Below, piece by piece: positions 46,815 through 57,733 of a stretch of 64,000 nucleotides of DNA (position 1 is its first letter; each line of letters opens with the position of its first letter). Source of the stretch: Gamarada debralockiae (taxonomy: Eukaryota > Ascomycota > Leotiomycetes > Helotiales > Hyphodiscaceae); assembly GCA_002803225.1 (NCBI GenBank), contig NXFV01000700.1, forward strand, positions 124,001-188,000, in the 5' to 3' direction. The notes beneath the pieces are model-generated. The model saw only the letters and a program-made list of their open reading frames with translations. It did no database searches and was not told the origin of the DNA. A program made the translations under genes and the position numbers.

Positions 46815-48218
46815 TCACCCAACATACCTCCCATACTTCGAAAATTCCTCATCAGCCCTCAACCTCTCCATATCTTCATCCCTCAAACAAATCGCACATG
46901 CAATCTCGCCGTCCAGTGCCCTAGGCATCAAATATCCCAAACTCTCAACCGGCACAAATTGCGGTCTCCGGACAGACTCAGGTTTGCCCAATCCAAGGTT
47001 GAAATCAAGCTCATAACAGTCTAACTTCGACCACGAACTAATCATGACGTCCGTTGATAGGTCAATCGTCGCTGTGAAGGAGACGACGTCTTTGTCTGGG
47101 CTGCGGTCGAGGAAGGTTGCGAGGGCTCGTGTTCTGTACCCTAGATTCGATGTCTTGGGGTCTACTGCCGAACGAAGCTGTGATGCGATACCTCCTAACG
47201 GCTCCTCAAGCAGCTTCTGAAGCGTGTATGTAGTATACGTCATGTTCTGCATAAGCCCTGGGTACGTGGGTGAAATATTCAGATAACGCCGTACATCGAC
47301 AGCGCGGGCGAACGTGGCCTTAGCTGTGGGATTTAAGCGGGGGAGGCGCGCGCGGAGGATGGACTGCCACATGAAAGCGCTGAGGGCGTCGTCGGTGGAG
47401 ATGAAGCCTGAGGAGAGCGCTTTTGTGGCGATTGATTTTAGAGCGGTGAGCGAGGTGGAGTTAAAGGTGAAGTAGGCCCAGTGGGATGTTGGAGGGGCAG
47501 ATAGTGCCGGAAGGGATGCAGTGGGTTTCACAATCTGATTAGCCAGCTCGTCGCCTGGTTTGTAGGAGTCGTCGAGTAAGGGGATCATGTTGCGGCGGGA
47601 AACGTTGCCGGATGATAGTTCTTCGCTTGTGAATGGTTCATTGCGGCAAGCTTTTGAGAAGAGATCGAAAATATGACCTTGGCCAGTCATGTCCATTGCG
47701 TTGTGACTTCCGACGAGAGTGAGCAGGAGGCCGCCAGTGATGAAATTAGCTTGGAGGAGGAAGACTGGTGAGTCTTTGTTGGAGCCTCCTGCGAGAGTGT
47801 TGCAAGGTGCAATGATGTTTTCGTCGAGCATACTGAAGGGAAAGTTGGCTACTCTGAGGGCGTCCATTGTTGGTATTGAGGGGTCATGTCTGAAATCTTT
47901 CACGACCAGACGAGGGATTTTCTCCAATGGCTTGATCTTGACGACGCCCGAAGGTTCGTGGACGACCTGGCCTGCTACCCATGGAAAACTCGCTGACAGT
48001 CGTTCGAGACCATTTGTCAACGTGTTGATGATTGCAGAATGTGACGAAGCATCGGCTAAGGAAAAACAAAAGCATATCTGAGTATATAGATTCTTGAGTG
48101 ATGGTTGTGATTCGAGAATATTTAGACAGTCGTCCAGGTCCGGTACAATAGATGGTCCATCCATGTTCGGCATTTGGGAATCAAAACTTCCTGTGTCCAG
48201 GTCTAACAGCGAACTCAA
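46815..48218 (-). CDS. Trichothecene 3-O-acetyltransferase-like acyltransferase (BAHD/transferase family)
   Basis: Intronless frame of 467 codons. It belongs to the CoA-dependent acyltransferase superfamily that includes TRI101, plant BAHD enzymes and many fungal secondary-metabolite acyltransferases. The catalytic HxxxD motif is SHNAMDMTGQG near residue 170, with His as general base. The second family motif appears as DFNLGLGKPE near 412 in place of DFGWG. Other conserved blocks are FPWVAGQVV near 76 and STDDALSAFMWQSILRAR near 274. A MSSLLDLDTG start and the lack of introns fit a complete gene. No trichothecene cluster surrounds it, so the substrate is open: it could act in self-protection or modify another alcohol. 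The superfamily is secure; the TRI101 label marks nearest type only. Confidence 0.82.
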   Translation of the reverse strand: MSSLLDLDTGSFDSQMPNMDGPSIVPDLDDCLNILESQPSLKNLYTQICFCFSLADASSHSAIINTLTNGLERLSASFPWVAGQVVHEPSGVVKIKPLEKIPRLVVKDFRHDPSIPTMDALRVANFPFSMLDENIIAPCNTLAGGSNKDSPVFLLQANFITGGLLLTLVGSHNAMDMTGQGHIFDLFSKACRNEPFTSEELSSGNVSRRNMIPLLDDSYKPGDELANQIVKPTASLPALSAPPTSHWAYFTFNSTSLTALKSIATKALSSGFISTDDALSAFMWQSILRARLPRLNPTAKATFARAVDVRRYLNISPTYPGLMQNMTYTTYTLQKLLEEPLGGIASQLRSAVDPKTSNLGYRTRALATFLDRSPDKDVVSFTATIDLSTDVMISSWSKLDCYELDFNLGLGKPESVRRPQFVPVESLGYLMPRALDGEIACAICLRDEDMERLRADEEFSKYGRYVG

Positions 48219-49335
48219 GGAAAAGACTGATCGCAGTCCTGTCTTGCTGCTTGCTACTGAGAGCAGTGTTGCCGAAAATGTCTGAACACGTATCTACGCC
48301 GGTTGGCGCCTTTTTAACATAGACAACTCTGCCTCTGCCTCTGCGACGTGTGTTGGGAATACCATGCCCCAGAATGAGTGATTATGAGTCGAAGAAGCTA
48401 AACGAGCCAATCTACCCAATTGGGTCCTAAATCCGTACTCTGATGTCATATTTCTCTGCTGGACGTGGGAGTTTCGACTGCGTTGTGTGTAATGGTGGGC
48501 CCACCGTGGTGATTCACCTTCCAACCTAATCCGATGGATGCGAACGAGCCTCTCACCACCTGCCTAAAATAATCGGATTCTGGTTAAGCTTTCAGGCTGC
48601 GCCAGTGGCTGTAACCCCCGACGGATCATCCTTCGCATCGCAATTAGCGCTCGTCACAAGGCGCACCCACAGTAAAAAAATGAGCTGCCGAGGATCTGGT
48701 AGATCGAGGAATTTGGATTCGCGACTTGCGCGCTCAGACGAGCTACAAAACATCAAACCCACCATGCGACTGGTTATTTGTTTTGACGGGATTCTTCCTT
48801 CGTATTTTTTATCCTCTTCCCTAGATACACAATATTATTGAAGAACATCCCCCTAGTTCTCCATTCAACCAAACAGAATCTCCAAGGATTTTCTCCGCGT
48901 CTCCCGAAAAGCCACATCTCCCCCAACGAATTCCATAAGCACCAGGCATAATAACATCGTAAGCTTCACTCCGAGATCAAATTCTCCAGATCTCGATGTC
49001 GTTGTTCTCTTACTAATATATAACAGTAGTGAGACTGCCTTACTTAAAGAAAATTCTGCATTTCAAAGTCCCCGAGCATGCCAACCGTGGTTTCGGTGAC
49101 CTTCGCCGCAGCCTCCTGACCCCGTGATGACCACGCGACTGGTGAAGCTTCACTTGGAGCCTCCTCTGTGCGCTATTCTCGCCCATTTAACCTGATTGCG
49201 GTAGTTGGACAGCCAATCGATTGAGCAAAAAGTCTGAGTGAAAGCGGCTGAAGTCAAACTCGACCACGCGAGATACCCACGGTTCCCCGAGACTGGACTA
49301 TTGCATCACCGGCTGTATGACACTACTCAGCAGCC
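48219..49335. other. Divergent intergenic region
   Basis: About 1.1 kb between the acyltransferase (-) and Reg1-like (+) starts, holding both promoters. CT-rich stretches occur around 48840-48930. No supported gene, repeat or RNA. Confidence 0.45.
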
Positions 49336-52060
49336 ATGGGTCTTGAATGGGGGGATATGTACAAGCGTACTGACACCTTGGTATTAACAAGGTCGGAGGA
49401 CGTTGTATATCATCTCTCAACACCAATCCCTCTCACTTCCCAGTCATATAACATTAAGGAGGATCTCTTTGAAAGAGACGAGGATTTCTTTCAAGAGATG
49501 ACTGGAAAGGATTTTCAAACCGGCTCCATCTACCCCACCTACACACCCTCGCGGCAAACCGGCTCTTCCTTTTCCCTCAATCTCTCCGCTATCGATGAAG
49601 ATAACGATGACGAAATCTACTTCCCTTCTTACGACGACGTCGAGTGTAGCGATAAGGTCGAGTGCGTGGAACCTCCCACCCAGACTACGCCGGTTACCCA
49701 GCGGCCAGTATCCTCTGATCCAATCGAACGTCCAGAGGACGACTCCGCTATCTGCGTACAACCATCAAGGCACGTCGACTACCTCTCACACGACTGGACT
49801 GAGGAAGATGTCTGGGCATCCTGGAAACATATTGTCTCCAAACGAGGAGCATACAACAATAGTGCGAGACTAGAGAATGCATCATGGAGGAGTTGGGCGA
49901 AGAAGAGGTCCAACCTGAGGACTGTGCCTCCAGAAACTGTGAAGTGGTAAGCCTTGTCTGATTAACCCATCGCTGTCGTGCAATACTGACACATCTCAGG
50001 ATGAAAGACCATGATTTGACTTGGCTGTACGGTCCGTTGACTCCCGGTCCTTGTGCTTTTGGAGGGCCCTGCACGTCCAATAACAACGGTCGTCGTATGT
50101 CGAGGGCTGAGATTGCCCACCACAGCAAGAAACCCATCCTGAAAAAGCGAAGTCTTTCGGAAATCATGCTTCAGCGGTCAATTTCGTCATCCCTATTGTT
50201 AAAGCAGGCAGTTGAAGCCAAAGTGGGGAAAGACACCACGCCGACATCGTTCCCATTCGAGTCTCCGGCACTCACTCGTTCGAACACCGGCATGCTATCT
50301 TCTAAGTCCACTTTGGGCCTTGGAACTCCGGAGCGGTGGAAAAAGGTCCAGTTTCATGAGCTGGTTGAGCAATGCATTGCACTTGCGAATGCTGGCGACG
50401 ATGAGCACGAATATCACTATTGTAGTGATTCCGATGATGATGTGATCGTGATGCGGAAGGCGAAGAAACGAGCCACAAGTAAATGGCTACCAGCAATCAA
50501 ACCAAAGAAGCAAGCAGCAATATCTAAAACCATTGAGAAGTTACCACACGCCCCCTTGAAATACACCGAAGAGTTGGAGGATGTTCCGGAGGACGAAATC
50601 ATCGAGGAATTTGGCAGCTCAGGGTCAGCTTCTCCATCCTGCCAAGATGATCTCCCAGATCCGATATTATTGGATCATGACGGTGACGAAGACGATATGG
50701 ACTGGCAACCACCAGCCTGGCTTCAAGGCCGAAAAGACAGTGTGCAGATAGTGAAGGATAGATTATCACATTTCAAGATGCAAGAGGAAGAGGCGGCACA
50801 GGAAACAGCTCAAACACACCGGCCTCAACTTGAGAGAAGAGATGCAGTGAAGGAGGAACAAAATATTCCACACGTACCAACCGCTCCTACAAGGGAAGGC
50901 AGCGACGCGTCCATTAAATTCGAACTCCCTCCCTGTCGATCTCAGCTAGCTGCATTCTCATTCAACCCTGCTCCCAAATTCCAACGTCCGCGGGATGACT
51001 ACTTCATGGTCGATCCAGGAATGACGGAGGGCGAGTCGGATAGTAGTGTGGATATGTCTCGATCATCAAGTCAGTCGAGCGAATCGTCAGAAAAGAGCGA
51101 CTTGCCCGGTCTTGGTCTAGACAACTTTCAGCGAACTTTGGTTGACCGAGTCATGGGCGAGTTTTGGGTACTGTTCAACCAACAATGGGATACATATCTT
51201 TCTCAAAGTGCCGTGTCGTCGCCACTCTCGCCAAGTGGCCCTACCACTGCTTTATCAGCTCGGAAGAGACGGAGAGGTGGAGACAAGCCATTGCCTCGCT
51301 CTCGACAGCAGCGAAGAGGAAATGACAAATCGAATTGTAAGTCCCTCAAACTGTAAAACAATTCTATTTTCCCTTCGCACCACACTGGATCGTCTCTCAA
51401 CTAATCGCGACAGATTTCGAAACAATTCCAGAAGAAGCTCCTCCATCACCGGACTCAACTGAGTTGGCCGACTACGAGTCCTACATCCGCCGCGAACTCC
51501 CCCGGCTCGTGCACCGCAGTATCGAAGATGCCGTTCGACGCGATAGTCAACCCAAAGAAACCCATCTGATCGGAAACCTAGTCAGCATCATCCACGATTG
51601 CCAAGAGAAGGTCTTCCAATCCTACGTCGAAACCACGGACCGCGACGACAGCATACAAGGCCTAGGTATCACGTCCATGGATCCCCTCCAATCATCAAAC
51701 GTGTCCAAAGACACCGGCTCCGAGCACCACCACTCCGAACTTTTCGACGCGGCATTCCAACAACCTCCTTCGCAATACATAGGCAATTATCGCTCCTCCA
51801 TCCGTTCCTCAACTCTACCGTCCGCCAGCCAATCGCCTTCCCTTGCACCTACTACGCCCGGCGAGATGGTCTTTTCGGACTCGGGATACGCTAGCGAAGT
51901 TACGAGTACGATGACGAGCCCGAATCCTAGTCGACGTGGGACTAACACGAATAAGTATGCGTTACCAAGGAATGTGAGGGGAGAGGATGCGGTGCCGGTT
52001 ATGGGATGGGATAATTATGATGAGCTTGATGAGGCTGTTTCTTGGTCGAGAGCGTATTAG
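49336..52060 (+). CDS. Reg1-like regulatory subunit of protein phosphatase 1
   Basis: Three exons, 49336-49946, 50000-51336, 51414-52060, give 864 aa. The conserved block near residues 152-222 (YLSHDWTEEDVWASWKHI, then ARLENASWRSWAKKR, then across the splice WMKDHDLTWLYGPLTP) is the fungal DUF1752 nitrogen/glucose-signalling domain. A KKVQF near residue 318, followed by HELVEQCIAL, is a PP1-docking RVxF-type motif in the context found in yeast Reg1. Reg1 targets phosphatase Glc7 to Snf1 and other glucose-repression clients, so this protein probably does so too. The C-terminal 300 residues contain two further blocks not known to me from Reg1: QRTLVDRVMGEFWVLFNQQW and YESYIRRELPRLVHRSIEDA. The rest is disordered and Ser/acidic rich. 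Exon phases close to one open protein, but joining of two genes cannot be fully excluded. Confidence 0.78.
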
Positions 52061-52286
52061 TTTGGTCTTTGGTATCACGTTGCATTGTTTCTCTGGGAAT
52101 GAAGATAGGATTTGGAACTGTATAAAAGCTGTACATTATGTACTTGTACGAACCTTCCGTCTTTGCAGGCACATCGGGGGGGCATTTTGTTCCATTCATA
52201 GCGAGCATGATCAGCATTAATCGTTACTTCAAGGTCTGCTAGTGCTTTGAATTCGTGAGTGCCGCAGTGCCACAACATTTCGTGCT

Positions 52287-53625
52287 TCAAACATTCCCTT
52301 CCTTCTCATCCTCCAAACACATCTCCAGAATCTCCATCACCTGCCCCTTCTCCAACAAAGGAATGGCATTCCACTTCGAACACACATCTCCTAAGCTACT
52401 TTCCGCAATGGCATCCAGTTTGTCCTTGCCGACACCATACGCTTTCAGACTTCGGGGGAAGCCGAGCTCTCTGATTATGGCGTCGAGTGCGTCGCCTAGA
52501 TCTGCTCTACCTTCAACGAAAGAGTGTTTGGCTAGTACTTCTGCAATGTCGGGTTCACTCCAAAGGACTTCGAGAAGTTCGTTTTGTTGAGCGGAGTTGA
52601 CTTTAGCGTTGAATTTCTGGACAGCGGGGAGGCAGACGCATGTCGTTTCGGCATGAGGCACACCATATGGCCCAAGTTGGTGTCCAATACCATGTGAACC
52701 TCCTATCCTTCCATCAGCCACTCCTCTCCCCAACCAACAACCAGAAGCAGAACTCACCAACAGGAACACCCTCGATCAAATAAGCCTTCATACTCTCCGC
52801 GCCTCCAAGCTGCGCCTTCAACCTGGCCTCCAAATCCCCTGGCTCCTTCTTCGTCTTCAGCAAAGCCGGAATCAACAGCCTGATCCCCTTTACCGAATAC
52901 ACGCTCCCCTCTTTCTTCGGCTTACTCGAGCAAATCGTCTCAACGCAATGGTCGACAGCCCTCAGTCCCGTGCTCAACCACACCCTCTCCGGTGTCGTCA
53001 GCGTCAATTCCGGGTCCATGACAATGACTTTCGGACCCGTGTTCGACGGATCCACAAACAATTGCTTATGTTTCGTCACATCATTTGTCGCGCCTCCAAC
53101 GGGATTGTATTCTCCTGCAGACAACGTCGTCGTGACGCACATTATCGATATTGTACTTGGTTTCAAATTGTGCGTAGGTGCGCTTGATCTAAGTGCCTCC
53201 TTATGACGATGAGAGTTGGATTCTTTGAATAACCCATCCATCTTCTCCATCGTATCAGCACCATTCGCAATCGCGAACACGATCCCTTTTGCGCCATCAA
53301 TCAAACTTCCTCCTCCTAACGTAATTATACAATCTGCGCCCGAAGCTTTGACTTCTGAGGCGACAGACTGGACTTCGGAGTAGAGCGTATGTGGCTGCAT
53401 TCCTTTATGGACGCCGACGACCTTTTCGCTTCCCAGAGCGGATTGGAGGCGCGAAAGGGCATCGGTGTTGCGGCTTAGAGAACCGGAACAGATTATGAAT
53501 ACTTTGGTGCAGTGGAGGGTGGCGGAGAGGTGCTTGGAACAGGCTTCTGGGAATGGGAGGCCGTGGGTGATTATTGGGAGGGGTTTGGTGGAGAATAGGG
53601 GTGAAATGATCTCTTTTGCAGCCAT
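52287..53625 (-). CDS. Iron-containing alcohol dehydrogenase / maleylacetate reductase-like
   Basis: Two exons, 53625-52758 and 52702-52287, give 427 aa. An NAD(P)-binding region near residue 100 contains TLGGGSLIDGAKGI, the glycine-rich turn of group III dehydrogenases. Metal-ligand candidates are Asp and His in GLRAVDHCVET near 223 and the two His in GGSHGIGHQLGPYGVPHAET, the Fe-ADH signature that spans the splice site. The family includes alcohol dehydrogenases, lactaldehyde reductase and maleylacetate reductase; the overall length and the SAGEYNPVGGATN block suit fungal members annotated either way. Reaction therefore not resolved: NAD(P)H-dependent reduction of an aldehyde or of maleylacetate. 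Cytosolic by absence of a signal. Stop lies 227 bases from the end of the convergent Reg1-like gene. Confidence 0.87.
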
Positions 53626-54158
53626 TCTGGACGAAGGATATGGGTCGAGTACACTGGTACTAATGAGCTTGGAAGGAGAAGTTAGAACAAAATTGATTGA
53701 TTCCTGGAGATAGAGGAGACTTTGTGTTGATGCAGATCTTTGTCAGATGCGGGGAAGGAATGCAACGAAAGCGAGGGCTTGCTCATTATCTGCATGCGAG
53801 GTTTTCTTGTATGCTATCCTTGCAGCAAGACTTATAGGAATAGAAGAGTAGCCTGAACCAACCGCGTTCATTTGCACTTCCGAAATGAATTCCCTGGGAT
53901 ATGTTACGCAATGGACGTTCTTAAAAGCATTGGCGTTTGTGAGCGAACAGCTTTCTTTTCTTAAAACTTTCTATTCTTGACAAATAACAACAAAGGAAGA
54001 TTGTCGGGAGAGTTCAGGGATGTCCAGTGCCATTTCAGAAGTTGTGTGCTCGGATGCATGCTTCCCAGTACTGGGTAAATTCATTGAACGCAGGTGGGTG
54101 GGAGGGGCAAAGAAAAAGGGGCCAAATTCATTCATCCGTTATTTCCACACAGCTTTTG
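53626..54158. other. Intergenic stretch
   Basis: About 530 bases between the start of the Fe-ADH gene and the end of the first F-box-like gene. Contains the Fe-ADH promoter. No other feature recognised. Confidence 0.4.
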
Positions 54159-54742
54159 TCATTCCAAACAGCTGCAATACAACCATCCATGGGTGTTCCT
54201 CAATATTATTGCTGCGCATTCCAACAGTGGTTTAATCTCATCAAAAGAGTCCACTCCTTGCCATTCGCTATCAACTTCCCATTCCTTCCGTTCTCCACAA
54301 ACAAAATCAATGCCCCGTCGATGAAAAGGGCGTCTAAAAAAACCCTCACAAGCCCTCTCATTTCGCCGATGCGTAACACGTTTACCCAAGAAGATCCTAT
54401 AGCAGAGTCTGGGCGACATCCAGCTCTCCAGCAGATCATACAAGACAGCTCAGGGTCTTTCATTTGGGACAGGATTCTGTAGCCGCGATTCTGAACTGGG
54501 AACACAAGAGTCTTGCTGTGAGCCTCTCCGTGGATGGCATAGAAAGATTTGCAGGTTAGACCAAGACAGGTGGAGGTGGTGGGACCGCAGGCTCGCATGA
54601 TTGCAAAGATAAGTTCTGGTTGGAGAGTGGAGATTGTTGGAGGCTGAGATGAAGCGGCTAGAGATGCGTTAGATTTGGATGCTTTGAGGTAGAGAGGGAG
54701 AAACGTACCAACTGCCATATTGCTAGATGGTATGAGTACCAT
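54159..54742 (-). pseudogene. F-box-like gene, copy A, with a frameshift
   Basis: A short ascomycete F-box-like protein. Exon 1 encodes MVLIPSSNMAV and ends at a GTACGT donor; a 51-nt intron (CTAAC branch, CTCTAG acceptor) leads into QPPTISTLQPELIFAIMRAC and then TCLGLTCKSFYAIHGEAHSK. This is the LPPEL...LGLTCK...Y pattern of fungal F-box-type proteins. The frame then runs through PVQNRGYRILSQMKDPELSC, but the family's next block, LYDLLESWMSPRLCYRIFLGKR, lies in the +1 frame. No intron fits between, so one base has been gained or lost near 54445-54470. True 5' end uncertain, because the open frame extends upstream of the first ATG. A related copy lies 0.9 kb away. Confidence 0.5.
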
Positions 54743-55603
54743 TGACTCTCCTTCCTGTGGACGTTCACTTTCTGATTCAGACGCAATTCTATCTACAGAA
54801 TGGGATGTTTAGTTGAGAAGGAATGGCTCTATTTCTTAGGAGAGAGTGGGATAGCTCTATGGTTATATGCTTTAGAATTGGTTCTTTGTGGGGCATTGAC
54901 CCGTATCTCATTCACTGTGTCATGATCTTTGCTTGCGAAGGGGTGAGTTGACTGAAGGGTTGACAAGATTCAGTTCGGAACAAAGAAGCAGAGAGCCGAA
55001 ATACACGACGTTCCTTGATTGCGAGATATTCTTGAATTCGCCGTTTTCTATCTCTGGTTAAGTGATGACTCACTGATGGGGCCCTTAGGAATTCACGAGC
55101 AATGGGGAGCAGAGATCACAAGCAAGCAAGTTAAGGAGATGGATGTTTGAAGATACTATGAGAGTATAACATTGTTTTGGGAAAATTTGGCGTCAAGTCC
55201 AAGGCATGCACGTCCTGTTGTTATGACGGCCCTGTGGTGCATGTGACGCTAGACCAAACTAGGCTTGAAAATCTTCAATTCGTGATTCTTTCGTACAAGG
55301 CTCAACCTGCTCCTTATATTTACTATTCCTGACTCCAGCTATTCCGTCTGACTGTCGGCTACTCCGATACTCTCGGTCTTACCGAAGGTCTAGTATATAC
55401 GGCTTCTCGAATCGCACAGATATCAGCGTACCTTCTAGACCTGCCAACACGTCCAACATCAGCTGCCTTCCAAGGCAGTCGAGAATCTCAGGACATGAAT
55501 CGCCAAGACACAAACTGTTTGTGACAATTTTTGCAGAATAACGCCATGACAATTTAGTTCCCAGCAACCGCACCTCCTCCTAATTTCTCATTCATTTGTC
55601 CCA
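54743..55603. other. Spacer between the two F-box-like copies
   Basis: About 860 bases; includes the upstream region of copy A. No supported gene. Confidence 0.4.
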
Positions 55604-56100
55604 TTATCTCTGCCTTTCAACTCCATGATAACGAGCCCACCGTTGTGCTTGTTGACTGCGTAGTCTCTTGGGAGTGACAAATTTGGCATTTAAGTGAGTG
55701 AATACAAGCCCCGCTGGTACTCAATCCTCCAAAAGCTGCCACAATGGATCGACGCCCGGTGGGTGTTTTGGATGGAGATACCCAAGGTGAACTTTCCCGT
55801 GGAGCTCTCTGTGATCCGAGTACAACGTCCTGCAAGTGAGACCAAGAGATGCGGATGCATTGGATTGAGGCCTTGGTTGAGTTTGAGGGAAGATATCGCG
55901 TAGGAGGGTTAGCAGGTAAGAGGCCGGGCGTGAGGTTGAGTTAGAGATTCTAGGAGCAGTCTTAGATATATCAATCACTAAGTTGGTAGAAGGAGATACT
56001 CACCTGCTCTTTGCCAGATGTGAGGAGTACTGTTGAGTTCTCTTACAGCACAGTTCTGGCTCTCCTTCGAGGCTGGGATTCTTCGAATCCTGACTCCATG
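55604..56100 (-). pseudogene. F-box-like gene, copy B, with a nonsense codon
   Basis: Reconstructed as exon 1 from the ATG at 56100 (MESGFEESQPRRRARTVL), a GTAAGA donor near 56045, a CTCCTAG acceptor near 55951, then ISNSTSRPASYLLTLLRDIF and ASASLGLTCRTLYSDHRELHGK. The family block LWQLLED-x-VPAGLVFTHLNAKFVTPKRL follows, with a TGA (55721-55723) at x, where copy A and the family pattern have Trp. After the TGA the frame stays open to TAA at 55604-55606 (GVERQR). Only one lesion is visible, so the change may be recent. Function of these proteins is unknown beyond the F-box-like LGLTC region. Confidence 0.5.
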
Positions 56101-56139
56101 TTGAATTTGTTCTGCAGAAAAGTGCTTGTTGTTTGGAAG

Positions 56140-56535
56140 GCAAGGCCCTGTTTGGCAACGATAATCGCACCAGGTTATTACCTAGATTATTCCTCAGATT
56201 ATTTGTACTAAACACGATACCTCTTTCTAATAATCTAGATTCCTATTCGAATAATCTACTATAGAAAAATTTGAAACTCCTTTTATGAGATTATTCTTTA
56301 GATTATTAGCTCTAAACCAACTTTTTTTACCCTATGTTCTGCCTCTCCCCTGCTTCTTCCTTTAATATTACTACTATACTGCGCCTTGGCAATCAAAACC
56401 TACAATGGATTTATTTGATGACATAGACCTATTAGAGATTGCTCCCCTTATTATAGTGGGAGCAGTCGTAGAGGCAAAGGAGCCTAAAATCCCTCCAAAA
56501 ACTAGTCAGCTAGGCGCCGACTGCCTATAGGATCT
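56140..56535. mobile_element. Remnant of a PIF/Harbinger-like DNA transposon
   Basis: Starts with GGCCCTGTTTGGC at 56144-56156, the kind of terminal sequence seen in Harbinger-type elements. It continues with repeated TAATCTAGATTATT-type words (56173-56310). A short frame at 56405-56530 follows (MDLFDDIDLLEIAPLIIVGA...), ending in a stop. This frame has the look of the start of a Harbinger-like nuclease gene, but the catalytic part is missing. No matching right-end inverted repeat was found, so the element seems truncated. Assignment is tentative. Confidence 0.35.
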
Positions 56536-57733
56536 CCGCAGCTAAAGATGTTTGATCGAGGATCTTCACAACTGTCACCGGGAATGATGCTTTCAAGAAT
56601 CACACTATCATAGTCTGGGTTGCTTCCCCGATGCTTCTAGAAGGTGTATTTCTGGGGTAAGATATCCTGGCTAAAATTAGTGCCATTCTTGGGATGAGTA
56701 GGGAAGGTCGGCAACTGTGTGGGCGGGGAAAGAGAAGGAGTGTTGACAAAAATCATAAAAGAGAGCCATGGTAATGGGCATTCACTTCCAGGGCTATGGT
56801 GTGGCTTGCAGGTGAAACGAACCTAATCTGCAGTCAGGAAATTGCTAACTTGCTTGCAGATCTTTGCAATTTTGCTGGTCGGATGTTGGGCCTTGATACC
56901 GAATACTAGCCCTTCGATTCTCTCATTTCCCGCTTGCTTGCCTAAATTCTTACTTAATAAATTAAAGTTAAAATCAGAAAATAGCTTAGCTTAGCTTAGC
57001 GCTACAGATTATTGTGAATTTTCACTGTTGCTTGACATGACTGGTTTGTCACGAAACCGATCAATACGGTCGTCATGTTTGGGCTTTGAAAGTGTCAAGG
57101 GAATGCCTGAGCGAGGAATGCTTTCCCAACTCAACATCCTTCTCAGAGTTAATCTATCTAAGCCCTGGTCATTGGTGTATCGATCGTGTGGATTGAGAAA
57201 GGTGTGTCTCTCCCTTGTCAAGTGTGCTCAGAGCAGCACTTCTTATAATTGGAGCGCATCTTTGAACGCGGTGGCTGATGCATCCAAAAAGCACCTTTAG
57301 ATCATGGCATCCACGTGGCAGTCGCCATGCAGATCTTGGAGCACCTGCATGAGCATCGTGCATTCAAGGATTGCTCGGAGAACAACCCGAAAGGGATTGT
57401 GGCGTCCCAGCTCTTCCAACATCGACGTAAGCGAGGAATTATCGGTCGTTTGACTCCGTATCGATCCTCAAGTCCTTTGAAATTATGTTCTTCAGGGATT
57501 CTGGAATGATGCATTACAGGGTTTGCGTACTGTCTGTTACCATGTTGAGTATTTACCGGGCTCGCGGATTTCTCGCCTGCTGTGAGCAAGTTTCTGGATC
57601 GAGATATACAGTTTTAGTTTAATAAGAAGCCCTCCCACGTTGAGGCTTGAGTTGAATGCTCAGAGGTTGTTTCTGAAAAGATTTGAACATCTCATTTGTC
57701 ATCAAGGTGGTTGTCGATCCTCGCAGAATCAAG
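56536..57733. other. Intergenic stretch upstream of the Zn2Cys6 gene
   Basis: About 1.2 kb with no supported gene. Contains a TTAGC pentamer run (56982-57000). Frames on both strands around 57028-57589 are under 100 codons and look like chance. Confidence 0.4.

Noticed and set aside
46815..48218. Part of a trichothecene gene cluster
   Set aside because: Only the acyltransferase resembles a TRI gene; neighbours are a PP1 subunit, an Fe-ADH and a peptidase pseudogene.
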